A stretch of DNA of 64,000 nucleotides from Kyrpidia tusciae DSM 2912 (GTDB lineage Bacteria; Bacillota; Bacilli; Kyrpidiales; Kyrpidiaceae). A program made the position numbers and the translations under genes. The notes under the pieces were generated by a model, which ran no database searches, had not been told where the DNA came from, and saw only the letters and a list, made by a program, of their open reading frames with translations. The first letter of the stretch is position 1; each line of letters opens with the position of its first letter. Shown one piece after another: positions 17,507-26,986 of the stretch. The stretch covers positions 2,604,001 through 2,668,000 of the forward strand of contig NC_014098.1 in assembly GCF_000092905.1 (NCBI RefSeq), given 5' to 3'.

Positions 17507-18664
17507 TCATCCCTCCGTTGTAAACACCGCCAGGATCCGATCCACATCTTCCATCCGGTGGGCGGCGGTCACCGTCAAACGAATCCGGCAAGATTCGGGT
17601 GGGACCGTGGGCGGGCGAATGGCCGGGGCAAAGATTCCGGCGTCGTCCAGCCGGGCGGCCAGACGCAGGGTCTCTCCCACCTCCCCGATGATGACCGGAA
17701 TGATGGGGGTCGAACCCTCGGGGACCCGCCAGCCTCGTTCCCGAAGACCCGTGCGCAGTCGGGATACCAAGGCGCGCAAATGGTCCCTGCGCCACTGCTC
17801 CTGCTCCATGATTTCCACCGCCACGAGGGCGGCGCCCACCGCTGCCGGAGAAGGGGCCGTGGAAAAAATAAAAGGCCTGGCGCGATTGATCAGGTAGTCG
17901 ATGACCGCCTTCGCCCCTGCCACATATGCCCCCTCTACCCCCGCCGCCTTGCTGAGCGTCCCCATTTGAATGATTCGAGGTGCTGGGGACAATCCGTAAT
18001 ATTCCATCGTCCCCCGCCCGCGCTTTCCCAGCACTCCTCCGGCATGGGCATCATCCACCACCACAAAAGCGTCGTATTTTCCCGCCACCTCCAAGAGCCG
18101 GGGCAGCGGGGCCACATCCCCGTCCATGCTGAACACCCCGTCGGTGTAGATCAGACGCCGGCGGGCGGGGCCGGCCGCGATGATTTTCGACTCTAAGTCC
18201 CCGGGATCCGCGTGGCGGTACACCGAGACCCTGGCCCGGCTCAACCGGCAACCGTCGATGATACTCGCGTGGTTCCACTCATCACTAAAAATCACATCTT
18301 CTTCACCGGCGAGGGTGGTGGCCAAGGCGACGTTAGCCATGTAGCCCGTGGCGAAAACCAGCGCCGCCTCGGTGCCCTTCCACCGGGCGATCCGCTTCTC
18401 CAGGGCTTCGTGCAGTTCCGTGTCGCCGCTGATCAAGCGAGATCCGGTGCTTCCCGCGCCGTACCGGATCATGGCCCGGTGAGCCGCCTCGATCAGGCGC
18501 GGATCCTGGGCCAGACCCAGGTAATTGTTCGAGGCACACATCAACATCCGGCGCCCTTCCACCGTCACCTCGGGCCCCGGAGCTGACTCGACCCTCCGCA
18601 ACCGCCTGCGAAGTCCCGCATCCTCCAGGTTTTGAAGTTCCGCCTCAAGGCCGGTAGAGTCCAT
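17507..18664 (-). CDS. bioF: 8-amino-7-oxononanoate synthase
   Basis: A 385-residue PLP enzyme that condenses pimeloyl-thioester and alanine. Visible: SNNYLGLA, GSTGSRLISGD, the DDAHAGGVLG motif with PLP-binding Asp and His, and the TLSKAAGVEG segment carrying the Schiff-base Lys. The start ATG at 18664 overlaps the bioA stop as TGATG; the open frame continues upstream only inside bioA. AAGGGG lies 10 bases upstream. Confidence 0.95.
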   Translation of the reverse strand: MDSTGLEAELQNLEDAGLRRRLRRVESAPGPEVTVEGRRMLMCASNNYLGLAQDPRLIEAAHRAMIRYGAGSTGSRLISGDTELHEALEKRIARWKGTEAALVFATGYMANVALATTLAGEEDVIFSDEWNHASIIDGCRLSRARVSVYRHADPGDLESKIIAAGPARRRLIYTDGVFSMDGDVAPLPRLLEVAGKYDAFVVVDDAHAGGVLGKRGRGTMEYYGLSPAPRIIQMGTLSKAAGVEGAYVAGAKAVIDYLINRARPFIFSTAPSPAAVGAALVAVEIMEQEQWRRDHLRALVSRLRTGLRERGWRVPEGSTPIIPVIIGEVGETLRLAARLDDAGIFAPAIRPPTVPPESCRIRLTVTAAHRMEDVDRILAVFTTEG

Positions 18665-20016
18665 CACGACACAGCCCCTTCTTCCACCGCCCGGATCAGG
18701 ATATCCGTCATCGCCTCCAGGTCCCCTTCCGGGGTGGCGAGAGGCGGCATAAACACCACCACGTCCCCGAGGGGACGGATGATCATCCCCTCGTCCCTGG
18801 CCTTCCGGCATACGGCAGCCCCCATGAGCCTGCGGGCGGGGAAGGGCTCCTTGGTGGCCCGGTCCGCTACGAGCTCGATCCCGACCATCATGCCCTTTTG
18901 CCGAATATCGCCGACGTGTGGATGACCGTTGAGCTCCTGAAGGCGCTTCCGGAGATACGCTTCATTCTTCCGGACACGGTCCACCAACTGCGTTTCGTCA
19001 AATAAATCGAGATTGGCCAGGGCTGCGGCACATCCCAGCGGGTTGCCGGTGTAAGAATGACCGTGATAAAAAGTTTTTTCCTCCCAGGGTTCGCCGAGAA
19101 AAGCTTCGTAGACCCGGTCGGTGGTCAGGGTGGCCGCCACGGGGAGATAACCCCCCGTCAGCCCTTTGCCGCAGGTGAGAAAATCTGGGGATACCCCGGT
19201 GTGCTCGCAGGCAAACATCTTCCCGGTCCGCCCGAACCCCACCGCCACCTCGTCGGCGATCATGAGCACGTCCCACCGGGTGCACAGGTCCCGAACCTCC
19301 CGCAGAAAACCGCCCGGCATGGCAATCATCCCGGCCGCCCCCTGCATTTCGGGCTCCACGATCAAGGCGGCGGTTTCCCCGCCGTGCGCCTCCAGGGCCT
19401 GGCGAAGCAGGTCAAGACAGGCAAAGCCGCACGTTTTTGGCTCTTGGTTCAGAGGACAACGGTAACAGTAAGGGTAAAGAACCCGAACCGTTTCGAACAA
19501 CAGTCCGCCGTACGCCCGGTGATATAAATCAATGGCGCCCACACTCACCGCACCCAGGGTGTCCCCGTGATACGCCCCGGTCATGGTGATAAATTTCCGC
19601 TTTTCGGGATGACCCACATGTTGCCAGAACTGGTATGCCATCTTGATGGCGATCTCCACCGCCTCGGCCCCGCTGTCCGAGTAAAATACTTTATTCAAGC
19701 CAGGAGGAGAGATCTCGACCAACCTTTCCGCCAATTCCACCGCCGGCACGTTGAGCTGCCCGAGCATCGTGCAGTGGGCGATTTTACCGAGCTGATCGGC
19801 GATCGCCCGATCGAGTTCCGGCACCCGGTGGCCGTGGACGTTGAGCCACAGGGAGGACACGCCGTCGTAATACCTCCGTCCCCGCACATCTTCCAGCCAC
19901 ACACCCTCCCCGCGCTCCACGATGACCGGCTCCTGATCAAAAAAATCTTTCATCTGGGTGAAAGGATTCCACACGTACCGCCTACTTTTCTCTAATAAGC
20001 CGAGATATCGTTCCAC
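18664..20016 (-). CDS. bioA: Adenosylmethionine-8-amino-7-oxononanoate aminotransferase
   Basis: A 450-residue class III aminotransferase that makes 7,8-diaminopelargonate. Signature: IADEVAVGFGRTGKMFA, then LTCGKGLTGGYLPVAA with the PLP Lys. The N-terminus WNPFTQMKDF is typical of BioA. GTG start with GGGAGG 7 bases upstream; the nearby ATG is out of frame. It is the first gene of the operon, and a BirA operator sits just before it. The operon has no bioW, bioC, bioH or bioI, so the pimelate precursor must come from genes elsewhere. Confidence 0.95.
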   Translation of the reverse strand: MERYLGLLEKSRRYVWNPFTQMKDFFDQEPVIVERGEGVWLEDVRGRRYYDGVSSLWLNVHGHRVPELDRAIADQLGKIAHCTMLGQLNVPAVELAERLVEISPPGLNKVFYSDSGAEAVEIAIKMAYQFWQHVGHPEKRKFITMTGAYHGDTLGAVSVGAIDLYHRAYGGLLFETVRVLYPYCYRCPLNQEPKTCGFACLDLLRQALEAHGGETAALIVEPEMQGAAGMIAMPGGFLREVRDLCTRWDVLMIADEVAVGFGRTGKMFACEHTGVSPDFLTCGKGLTGGYLPVAATLTTDRVYEAFLGEPWEEKTFYHGHSYTGNPLGCAAALANLDLFDETQLVDRVRKNEAYLRKRLQELNGHPHVGDIRQKGMMVGIELVADRATKEPFPARRLMGAAVCRKARDEGMIIRPLGDVVVFMPPLATPEGDLEAMTDILIRAVEEGAVS

Positions 20017-20030
20017 CCCATCGCCTCCCG

Positions 20031-20063
20031 ATTGTTAACTAAAATGAACATATCGGTTAACAT
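20031..20063 (-). promoter_or_regulatory. BirA (biotin repressor) operator of bioAFDB
   Basis: Inverted repeat TTGTTAAC (20032-20039) and GTTAACAT (20056-20063) with a 16-base spacer. This is the Firmicute BirA operator pattern. It lies 15-47 bases before the bioA start and just downstream of the likely transcription start, where bound biotin-BirA would block transcription. Confidence 0.85.
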
Positions 20064-20072
20064 CCCCGACTT

Positions 20073-20102
20073 ATGATACCAGATTGTCGTGTTCACGCGC
20101 AA
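20073..20102 (-). promoter_or_regulatory. Probable bioA promoter
   Basis: TATCAT (20073-20078) with a weak TTGCGC -35 box (20097-20102) at 18 bases. Transcription starting near 20066 would place the BirA operator at about +3 to +35. Confidence 0.4.
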
Positions 20103-20194
20103 TCCGGGGTGACATCTTCAGGGGCTGTTTCATAGATATAGAGAAAGAAGAGGAGGATTTTCTCAAAAAAATCGGGACATCGGCGATAGGTTCC

Positions 20195-20222
20195 GTATGC
20201 GATCGACCGGGAATGGTTATAC
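20195..20222 (+). promoter_or_regulatory. Possible forespore sigma-type promoter of rsfA
   Basis: GTATG (20195-20199), 15 bases, then GGTTATAC (20215-20222). This resembles the sigma-F/G pattern (GYATA, about 15 bases, GGnnAnA). In Bacillus subtilis rsfA is a forespore gene, so the match is sensible but unproven. Confidence 0.4.
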
Positions 20223-20259
20223 CAATACTAACGAAAAGGAAAGATATGGAGGCGAAACC

Positions 20260-20835
20260 ATGGAAACGGTAGAACGGTGGACCACGCGCTCTGACGCTTG
20301 GGCGCCTGAAGATGACAAAAAATTGGCGGACATTGTATTGCGCCACATTCGCGAGGGCAGCACCCAGCTTAGCGCCTTTGTCGAAGCGGCCAGCGAATTG
20401 GGCAGGACCCCCGCCGCCTGCGGCTATCGCTGGAATGGGATCATTCGGAAAAATTATGAAGAGGCGATTCAAGAGGCGAAGCGGGTGAAAAAGGAGCGGC
20501 TGGCCCAAACCCGGGGCCGCCGGGGACGTCGGCGTCAGGCAGGGCACCAGTGGAACATCGATGCGGTGATCCAGTCCCTCCGAGCCTGGGAAGAGGTATT
20601 CCAAAAAATGGAGCGGGAGAACGCGGAACTCCGGCGTGCCGTCACCCATTTGGAGGATAAAGTCCGTTCTCTGGAAGAGGAGAACCGCCAACTTCGCGAG
20701 GGAGGGGCTCTTTCCCAAGCCGAACAATTGCAACACGACTCCCGGGAATTCCTGGCCCTGGTGGATCGGGCTCGGAAGCTTTTCCAGGAAATCGGCGAAA
20801 AACAGCCGCCGTTAGGGGTGAAAGCCCAAGAGTAA
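20260..20835 (+). CDS. rsfA: RsfA-type prespore transcriptional regulator
   Basis: A 191-residue protein. The N-terminal 70 residues form a Myb/SANT-like DNA-binding domain (AWAPEDDKKLADIVLRHIREGSTQLSAF and GRTPAACGYRWN), the signature of the RsfA family. A basic linker (RGRRGRRRQ) precedes a leucine-rich coiled coil (about 120-165). RsfA modulates sigma-F-dependent genes in the forespore of Bacillus. The ATG at 20260 has ATGGAGGCG upstream; the frame is open for 21 more codons but without a site. Its presence argues for an endospore former. Confidence 0.85.
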   Translation: METVERWTTRSDAWAPEDDKKLADIVLRHIREGSTQLSAFVEAASELGRTPAACGYRWNGIIRKNYEEAIQEAKRVKKERLAQTRGRRGRRRQAGHQWNIDAVIQSLRAWEEVFQKMERENAELRRAVTHLEDKVRSLEEENRQLREGGALSQAEQLQHDSREFLALVDRARKLFQEIGEKQPPLGVKAQE

Positions 20836-20956
20836 GACCTCCCGGTGGACCGGTGGACGGCTCCGCGCCACCGCGCTCCCGCCCCCGAAGCAGGTGGTGA
20901 TATGAGATTCCCTGCTGCATCCGTGCGGGCGGCCTTCGGTTGCCCTGTCATGTCAA

Positions 20957-20994
20957 CCGCCGCCTTTCCTCGACAGTGGGCAAGAAGGCGGCGG
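20957..20994. other. 10-bp stem-loop in the rsfA downstream gap
   Basis: CCGCCGCCTT (20957-20966) pairs perfectly with AAGGCGGCGG (20985-20994) around an 18-base loop. No T-tract follows on either strand, so a terminator role is uncertain. The 297-bp gap 20836-21132 shows no other recognisable element apart from the next gene's ribosome site. Confidence 0.4.
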
Positions 20995-21132
20995 CCTTGG
21001 CGTTCTCCACTCCTTCCCACAAACTCCACTGGATCGTCATAATTTTAACGTGATCCACCCGCCCAAAGAATCGAAACGGGTTACAATAAAAGTGAGCGAT
21101 TCAGGATTTGGATGTAAAGGAGGGCGGGGTGC

Positions 21133-22134
21133 GTGGCGACTGCATCCGCATGGATTCACGCCGTACTCGGTACCCTTTTTCTTCTCTTCGTGCTGTACCT
21201 CTCCGGTGGTGCACTGGCATCCCTCGCCGCCGCCGGGTATGGGGCCCGCAATCACGACGTGCGCGGCCTCCGTTTGGCCCGCCTCGTGGTGCGAAAAACA
21301 GCGGTCCGGGAATGGGTGGTTTTTCTCCTCGGAGTCGTTCCCTCGATCATCATCGGGGTTTTCGTCCGATTGGCCGATGCCACGGCGTACATGTTGACCC
21401 AGGGTTGGCTGACGACCGTTTTCCTCCTTTTTACGGGTTGGGGAGCGCTTCAGGTGTTTAAGGTTCTATTGTATAAATATCCGCGGTCTCCGAAGCTTTT
21501 CATTCCCTTCGGCATCTCCGCGGTGGTTCTTCTGCTTCCAGTTCCGGCTGTGTTCATGGTCACCGGGGAATTCGCCGCCCAGCCAGATCTGTTTGGCGGG
21601 TTTATCACTTTGATTCTCGCTATGTTGCAGCCCTCGGTGCTCTGGCGGGCGCTGGACCTGACGATCACCACCGGGCTGATCGGTGGATTCCTGGTGGTCA
21701 GTATCGCATACCGCCGTTGGCGGCGGATGGCTGCCGATTCGCCAGTTCGCCGGTTTTATCGCTGGGCCATGGAATCCGGATTACGGGGTACCATGGTTTC
21801 CGCAGCCCTTTTGGTACTGTCCGGAGCCATCACCGTCGCTTCGTTATCTCCGAACGCCCGGGCGGCGCTGACAGGCGGGAACATCGTCCAAACTGGCCTC
21901 TTTGCGGCCGCGGGTCTTTTCCTCGTCGGGATCGCCGCCGCTTCCTGGCTGCTCAGCCGATCGAATCGCGCCCGCGGTGTGGTGGGGACCCTTGGGATCC
22001 TTCTCGCAGCCATATTGGTTGTCATGGGCAGTCTCCACGCCGAGATGCGGTCCTATCAGAACGGCCCGTATTTCGGACAGGTGCCTCCGGGGTTGTACCC
22101 GAGCATTTTGCAACAGAGGATCTGCGGGTGGTGA
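21133..22134 (+). CDS. Polytopic membrane protein, function unknown
   Basis: A 333-residue protein with about eight hydrophobic segments spread over its length and short charged loops (for example RRWRRMAADSPVRRFYRW). I do not recognise the family. A GTG start at 21133 follows an AAGGAGGG site. The C-terminus (MRSYQNGPYFGQVPPGLYPSI) is hydrophilic with several aromatic residues and resembles exported tails of quinone- or haem-linked membrane proteins, but no CxxCH or other cofactor motif is present. It is a single gene, convergent with the MFS gene, leaving 33 bp between stops. Confidence 0.7.
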   Translation: MATASAWIHAVLGTLFLLFVLYLSGGALASLAAAGYGARNHDVRGLRLARLVVRKTAVREWVVFLLGVVPSIIIGVFVRLADATAYMLTQGWLTTVFLLFTGWGALQVFKVLLYKYPRSPKLFIPFGISAVVLLLPVPAVFMVTGEFAAQPDLFGGFITLILAMLQPSVLWRALDLTITTGLIGGFLVVSIAYRRWRRMAADSPVRRFYRWAMESGLRGTMVSAALLVLSGAITVASLSPNARAALTGGNIVQTGLFAAAGLFLVGIAAASWLLSRSNRARGVVGTLGILLAAILVVMGSLHAEMRSYQNGPYFGQVPPGLYPSILQQRICGW

Positions 22135-22167
22135 TCATGGCCGGGGGCCGGCCATGCTTTCCCCGGC

Positions 22168-23367
22168 TCACGATGACGAGCCGTTCCCCCCTCTCTTTTT
22201 CGTGATGAGCAACACGGGAATGGCCACAAGCTGTACGACCACCGAAAAAGCCACGAGAGCCACAATCGACGTATCATAGAGCACACCTAGCAACCAACTA
22301 CCCACAAACCATGCAACCCCATAGACGGCGTTAAAGACCCCGTAAGCATACGCCCTGCGTTCTGGCGAGATCATAGTTGCTACTGGGGCACTCATGAGCG
22401 AGTCTTGAATGCCCATGCCGATCCCCCAGAGTACAACACCCGCTGCGGCCGCAACCCATCCACCTAAAAACGAGAGTGGAGCAAAAAAGGCGGAAAGTGC
22501 GATCGCTAATGTGAGAACGGGCATCCCACCCCGATCATACCACCTCCCGAAGATGAGCGCTGAACCACCGGCCGTCGCCATAGCCACCGCGTAAAAAATG
22601 GGAATGGCGCTCGGTGGAATCACGTGAGTCAGATGATAGGAGATGATGTTGAAGTCCGCATATCCGATAGCAACAAGGGACATGGCACTCAGATAGACCC
22701 AGAAGGAACGCGGCAATCGCTGGGCCTGTGGAGGGGTTGTCTCTGCAACCTGTTCCAACTCGTGGGGATTGGGGTATTGGAGTCTGGCCGTCATCAGCAC
22801 AATTAGCGAAATCAACGCAGGCAACGCCAGAAAGGCGAAAGCGGTATGATAGCTACCCTTCACATAGAGAATTCCAGCGACCGCCAGAGGCCCCGCCATC
22901 GCCCCAATCTGGTCCAGTGCCTCCCGCAGCGCAAAAGCCCAACCCTGACCGATCACCGTCCCAGCATGGGAAAGCATCGCGTCGCGCGGAGGGTTGCGCA
23001 ACCCCTTGCCTATCCTTTCCATAATGATGAGGACCGCCGCCAGCTGCCAACTTCCGGCAAGAGCCAGAAGAGGCACGGCCAAAAGGTTCACCACATATCC
23101 AATTCCGGTCATGAGCCAGTATCGGCCTGTGCGGCTGCTCACATACCCGGACAAAAACCTGATCCCGTAGCCGAGAAGCTCTCCAAGCCCCGAAATGAAC
23201 CCCACCGCAGCACCGGAAGCCCCCAGCACGGCGAGAAAGGGACCATTGATTCCGCGGGCACCCTCATAAGTCAGATCCGCAAACAAGCTCAAGACACCGA
23301 TCAGAACTACAAACCTGAGTGCGGCGGCACTGGAAAGCCCCTCTTTTTGAGGCCTCCGATGGCTCAT
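22168..23367 (-). CDS. MFS transporter
   Basis: A 399-residue 12-helix permease. The first-loop region (LGELLGYGIRFLSGYVSSRTGRYW), the MERIGKGLRNPPRDAMLS stretch and the cytoplasmic loop between helices 6 and 7 fit the Major Facilitator Superfamily. The substrate cannot be assigned. ATG start with an AGGAGG-like site. The gene and the next one upstream are less GC-rich than the average of the window, a hint of separate ancestry. Confidence 0.85.
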   Translation of the reverse strand: MSHRRPQKEGLSSAAALRFVVLIGVLSLFADLTYEGARGINGPFLAVLGASGAAVGFISGLGELLGYGIRFLSGYVSSRTGRYWLMTGIGYVVNLLAVPLLALAGSWQLAAVLIIMERIGKGLRNPPRDAMLSHAGTVIGQGWAFALREALDQIGAMAGPLAVAGILYVKGSYHTAFAFLALPALISLIVLMTARLQYPNPHELEQVAETTPPQAQRLPRSFWVYLSAMSLVAIGYADFNIISYHLTHVIPPSAIPIFYAVAMATAGGSALIFGRWYDRGGMPVLTLAIALSAFFAPLSFLGGWVAAAAGVVLWGIGMGIQDSLMSAPVATMISPERRAYAYGVFNAVYGVAWFVGSWLLGVLYDTSIVALVAFSVVVQLVAIPVLLITKKRGGNGSSS

Positions 23368-23518
23368 ATCTCAATTCCTCCTTCCAACAAGTTCACCCCC
23401 GGCCAAACATCATTGTCATGAAACGTTCATTACCGACGATTCTATCAATGGATGTCCAACATGCATACAATTATATCGGTTTGTACGGACGGGTTTTCAT
23501 TCGTTATCATCGTCCGTT

Positions 23519-24094
23519 TCAACCGAGGGCTTGGTGAACACCGACCAGGATGAGCAAGAATCCAGCGACCAGAGAGGAATATTTACCGAGCAGTCGTGCG
23601 AAGACCCCCACGCCAATCAGGTTCCCAAACCAGATCATGAGATATCCCCAAATCGAAATGGCCGCAGTTGTCGTCAAAATGGTCGTGGCGTTTGAAACCG
23701 TCCCACCAAAAGCACTGACAACATTTGTGAAAGACAATGCAAGACCGAGCAGTGCTCCCTGCTTCCAGTTTGGCCGTGTTTGAATCTTGACTTTTCCAGT
23801 GTGTCGGGAGATACGCGGATGAACGTATCCGGAATACCAGAAAAACAACCCTATACAAGCGAGTGCGATACAGGATGCCCACCCAGCTTCTTCGGCAGTG
23901 AAGTAATGAGAGATCAACTTACCGACGTACGCACCGAGAAATGCGGTGCAAAAACCAACACCATTGACGACCGCATTAACCCGGTGAGGAAATTTGATTT
24001 TTTGACTTCCGTACGCGATGCCCACACCACAGTTGTCAAAATTCGATCCGATGCCAATGAGATTTGCCGTAATGAACGCATTCCACCAGCTCAT
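23519..24094 (-). CDS. MntP/YtaF-like membrane protein
   Basis: A 191-residue protein with six predicted helices. The N-terminal motif LIGIGSNFDNCGVGIAYG and its partner LSFTNVVSAFGGTVSNA are the paired Asn/Asp signatures of the MntP/YtaF group, which includes manganese exporters and a sporulation membrane protein. Mn(II) export or a sporulation role are both possible. The ATG at 24094 was chosen because GGGAGGGG lies 8 bases upstream; the frame runs 14 codons further without a site. Confidence 0.78.
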   Translation of the reverse strand: MSWWNAFITANLIGIGSNFDNCGVGIAYGSQKIKFPHRVNAVVNGVGFCTAFLGAYVGKLISHYFTAEEAGWASCIALACIGLFFWYSGYVHPRISRHTGKVKIQTRPNWKQGALLGLALSFTNVVSAFGGTVSNATTILTTTAAISIWGYLMIWFGNLIGVGVFARLLGKYSSLVAGFLLILVGVHQALG

Positions 24095-24441
24095 TTTCCC
24101 GACCCCTCCCATGACACTTCTGATAGCCCTTGCCACGATATGAGGCTGGGCCGGCTCGTGTATGGGACAGGAGGATTAAGACATATACCTGTTTTGCGAT
24201 CAAGCTAAGCAAGGGAATAAAAAATACTCGCACCACAGGACACCTTAAGCCCTGCGGTAAGCGAACGGCGGGCAGCCCCCCTCAGTTCAACTCGGACTGG
24301 ACCAGTGGACAGCGAAGCGGAAAGATCCAAGTCAGCCGTCGCTCCGCCGCAGCAACGAAGAAGCTACTGGAAAAACTCCTATAAGCGAAACTCCAGTTGG
24401 ACAACCGCCACAGCTTCACTTGGATACATTTTCCTCTACAC
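24095..24441. other. Intergenic stretch with no recognised gene
   Basis: About 350 bp upstream of the MntP-like gene. I checked for a yybP-ykoY manganese riboswitch, which often precedes such genes, and did not find its conserved core. Short open frames on both strands have no ribosome sites and no family resemblance. The region may hold the promoter and a leader of the MntP-like gene. Confidence 0.4.
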
Positions 24442-24482
24442 AAAAAGGGAGTTGAGGCCCGGTTCCTGAAGCCTCCAACTCC
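24442..24482 (-). terminator. Rho-independent terminator of the pirin gene
   Basis: Reading leftward, a stem GGAGTTG(G)AGGC / GCCTCAACTCC (24471-24482 and 24448-24458, one bulged base) is followed by CTTTTTG. It lies 60 bases after the pirin stop codon. Confidence 0.8.
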
Positions 24483-24542
24483 TTTCCATTCCCAGGGAAC
24501 TCGTCGATTCACGTTTTTTCACTTTGCTCCCTTCATGGCGCT

Positions 24543-25370
24543 TCAGTCGACAAAACTGCCGCGGAAGATCGGTCGTTCGCCGATGGGTTCTCCGGCAAAC
24601 CAAATCAGGCGCAGAGCGGATGATGCCGAGTCTTCGTGGGCAACAATGCGGATCGACCGGATGGTTTCCTGAGAAAACACCAGCGCTTCCCCGGCGCCCG
24701 CTTCTACCGGCGCCTGGCCTGAAGAATCGGTGTCGAAAACAAACCGGCCTCTGCCCTCCAACACGTAGACCAATCCTTGAAAGCCTTCAATTCCCGAAAG
24801 TTGGAACTGTATGCCCGGAAAAACTGTGACATCTTCATATCTCATCGGCCGGCGGATGTCAACCGGTGAACCGTCTCCCACAATCGTTTTCACGATGGCA
24901 CCGTCGATGCGTTTTGTCGGCAATTGATCTCCGGCGACATTCTGATAGCTCGGCACCACACCTTTGTCGCTTCGCGGCAAATTGATCCAGAGCTGAATCC
25001 CTTCGTTCACATCTTCCGTGGCCGGCATCTCGGAGTGGACAATCCCCGCCCCGGCCGTAATTCGCTGCAATCCTCCAGCGGGAATGATTCCTCGATTCCC
25101 GGCGTCATCCTCATGGCGAAAAGCGCCGGTCAGCATGTACGTGATGATTTCAAACCCGCGATGCGGATGGGGAGGAAAGCCAGCCGGTGGCTTTACGGCA
25201 AAGTGATCCATCAGCAAGAATGGGTCGACCGTGAACAGCGCCCGGGTGGGCATCAGCCGCTTTACCGAAGCGCCCATTCCGTCCGTGGTGGCGGTCGGTT
25301 CGAGTTTTTGGATCAACCTGATCAACCCCTTTTGAACCCGTTTGATCGACAATGGGTTTACCAGAGCCAT
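24543..25370 (-). CDS. Pirin family protein
   Basis: A 275-residue bicupin. The N-terminal cupin carries FPPHPHRGFEIITYML with metal-binding His68 and His70, then GIVHSEMP and the FQLSGIEGFQGLVYVLEG second cupin. Pirins bind iron; some act as quercetinases or redox sensors, and the role here is unknown. The proposed ATG at 25370 has only a weak ribosome site. It has its own strong promoter with a palindrome and its own terminator, so it is a single-gene unit. Confidence 0.88.
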   Translation of the reverse strand: MALVNPLSIKRVQKGLIRLIQKLEPTATTDGMGASVKRLMPTRALFTVDPFLLMDHFAVKPPAGFPPHPHRGFEIITYMLTGAFRHEDDAGNRGIIPAGGLQRITAGAGIVHSEMPATEDVNEGIQLWINLPRSDKGVVPSYQNVAGDQLPTKRIDGAIVKTIVGDGSPVDIRRPMRYEDVTVFPGIQFQLSGIEGFQGLVYVLEGRGRFVFDTDSSGQAPVEAGAGEALVFSQETIRSIRIVAHEDSASSALRLIWFAGEPIGERPIFRGSFVD

Positions 25371-25424
25371 TCGGGTGCCCGCCCGCTTGGTCGATACTAT
25401 CTATAAGTGAGTTTCTACATAAAA

Positions 25425-25453
25425 TATATATATATAGACACTGTCTTTGTCAA
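25425..25453 (-). promoter_or_regulatory. Strong sigma-A promoter of the pirin gene with operator-like palindrome
   Basis: Consensus TTGACA (25448-25453), 17 bases, TATATA (25425-25430), reading leftward. The spacer contains the inverted repeat AGACA-n-TGTCT (25436-25446), placed exactly where a repressor would block RNA polymerase. Confidence 0.75.
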
Positions 25454-25550
25454 GTCTTGGACAATAGCGTGCCCTTTTTCTCCACGGATCACCCGGGGAT
25501 AATGTCACCCCCTCAGTGCCGGGCAGTATCCAACTGATTGCCATCCCGGG

Positions 25551-26902
<1,352 letters not shown>

Positions 26903-26986
26903 CCCATACCGCACTCCTTTCCCGCCCGCCGGCGGAGAAGACCGAAGGCGCCAACTTTGCACTGCGCACCGGCCCCCGCGTCGGGG

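Noticed and set aside
24095-24300. Possible yybP-ykoY (Mn) riboswitch before the MntP-like gene
   Set aside because: The conserved GGGGAGUA-type core and its partner loop could not be found on the minus strand.
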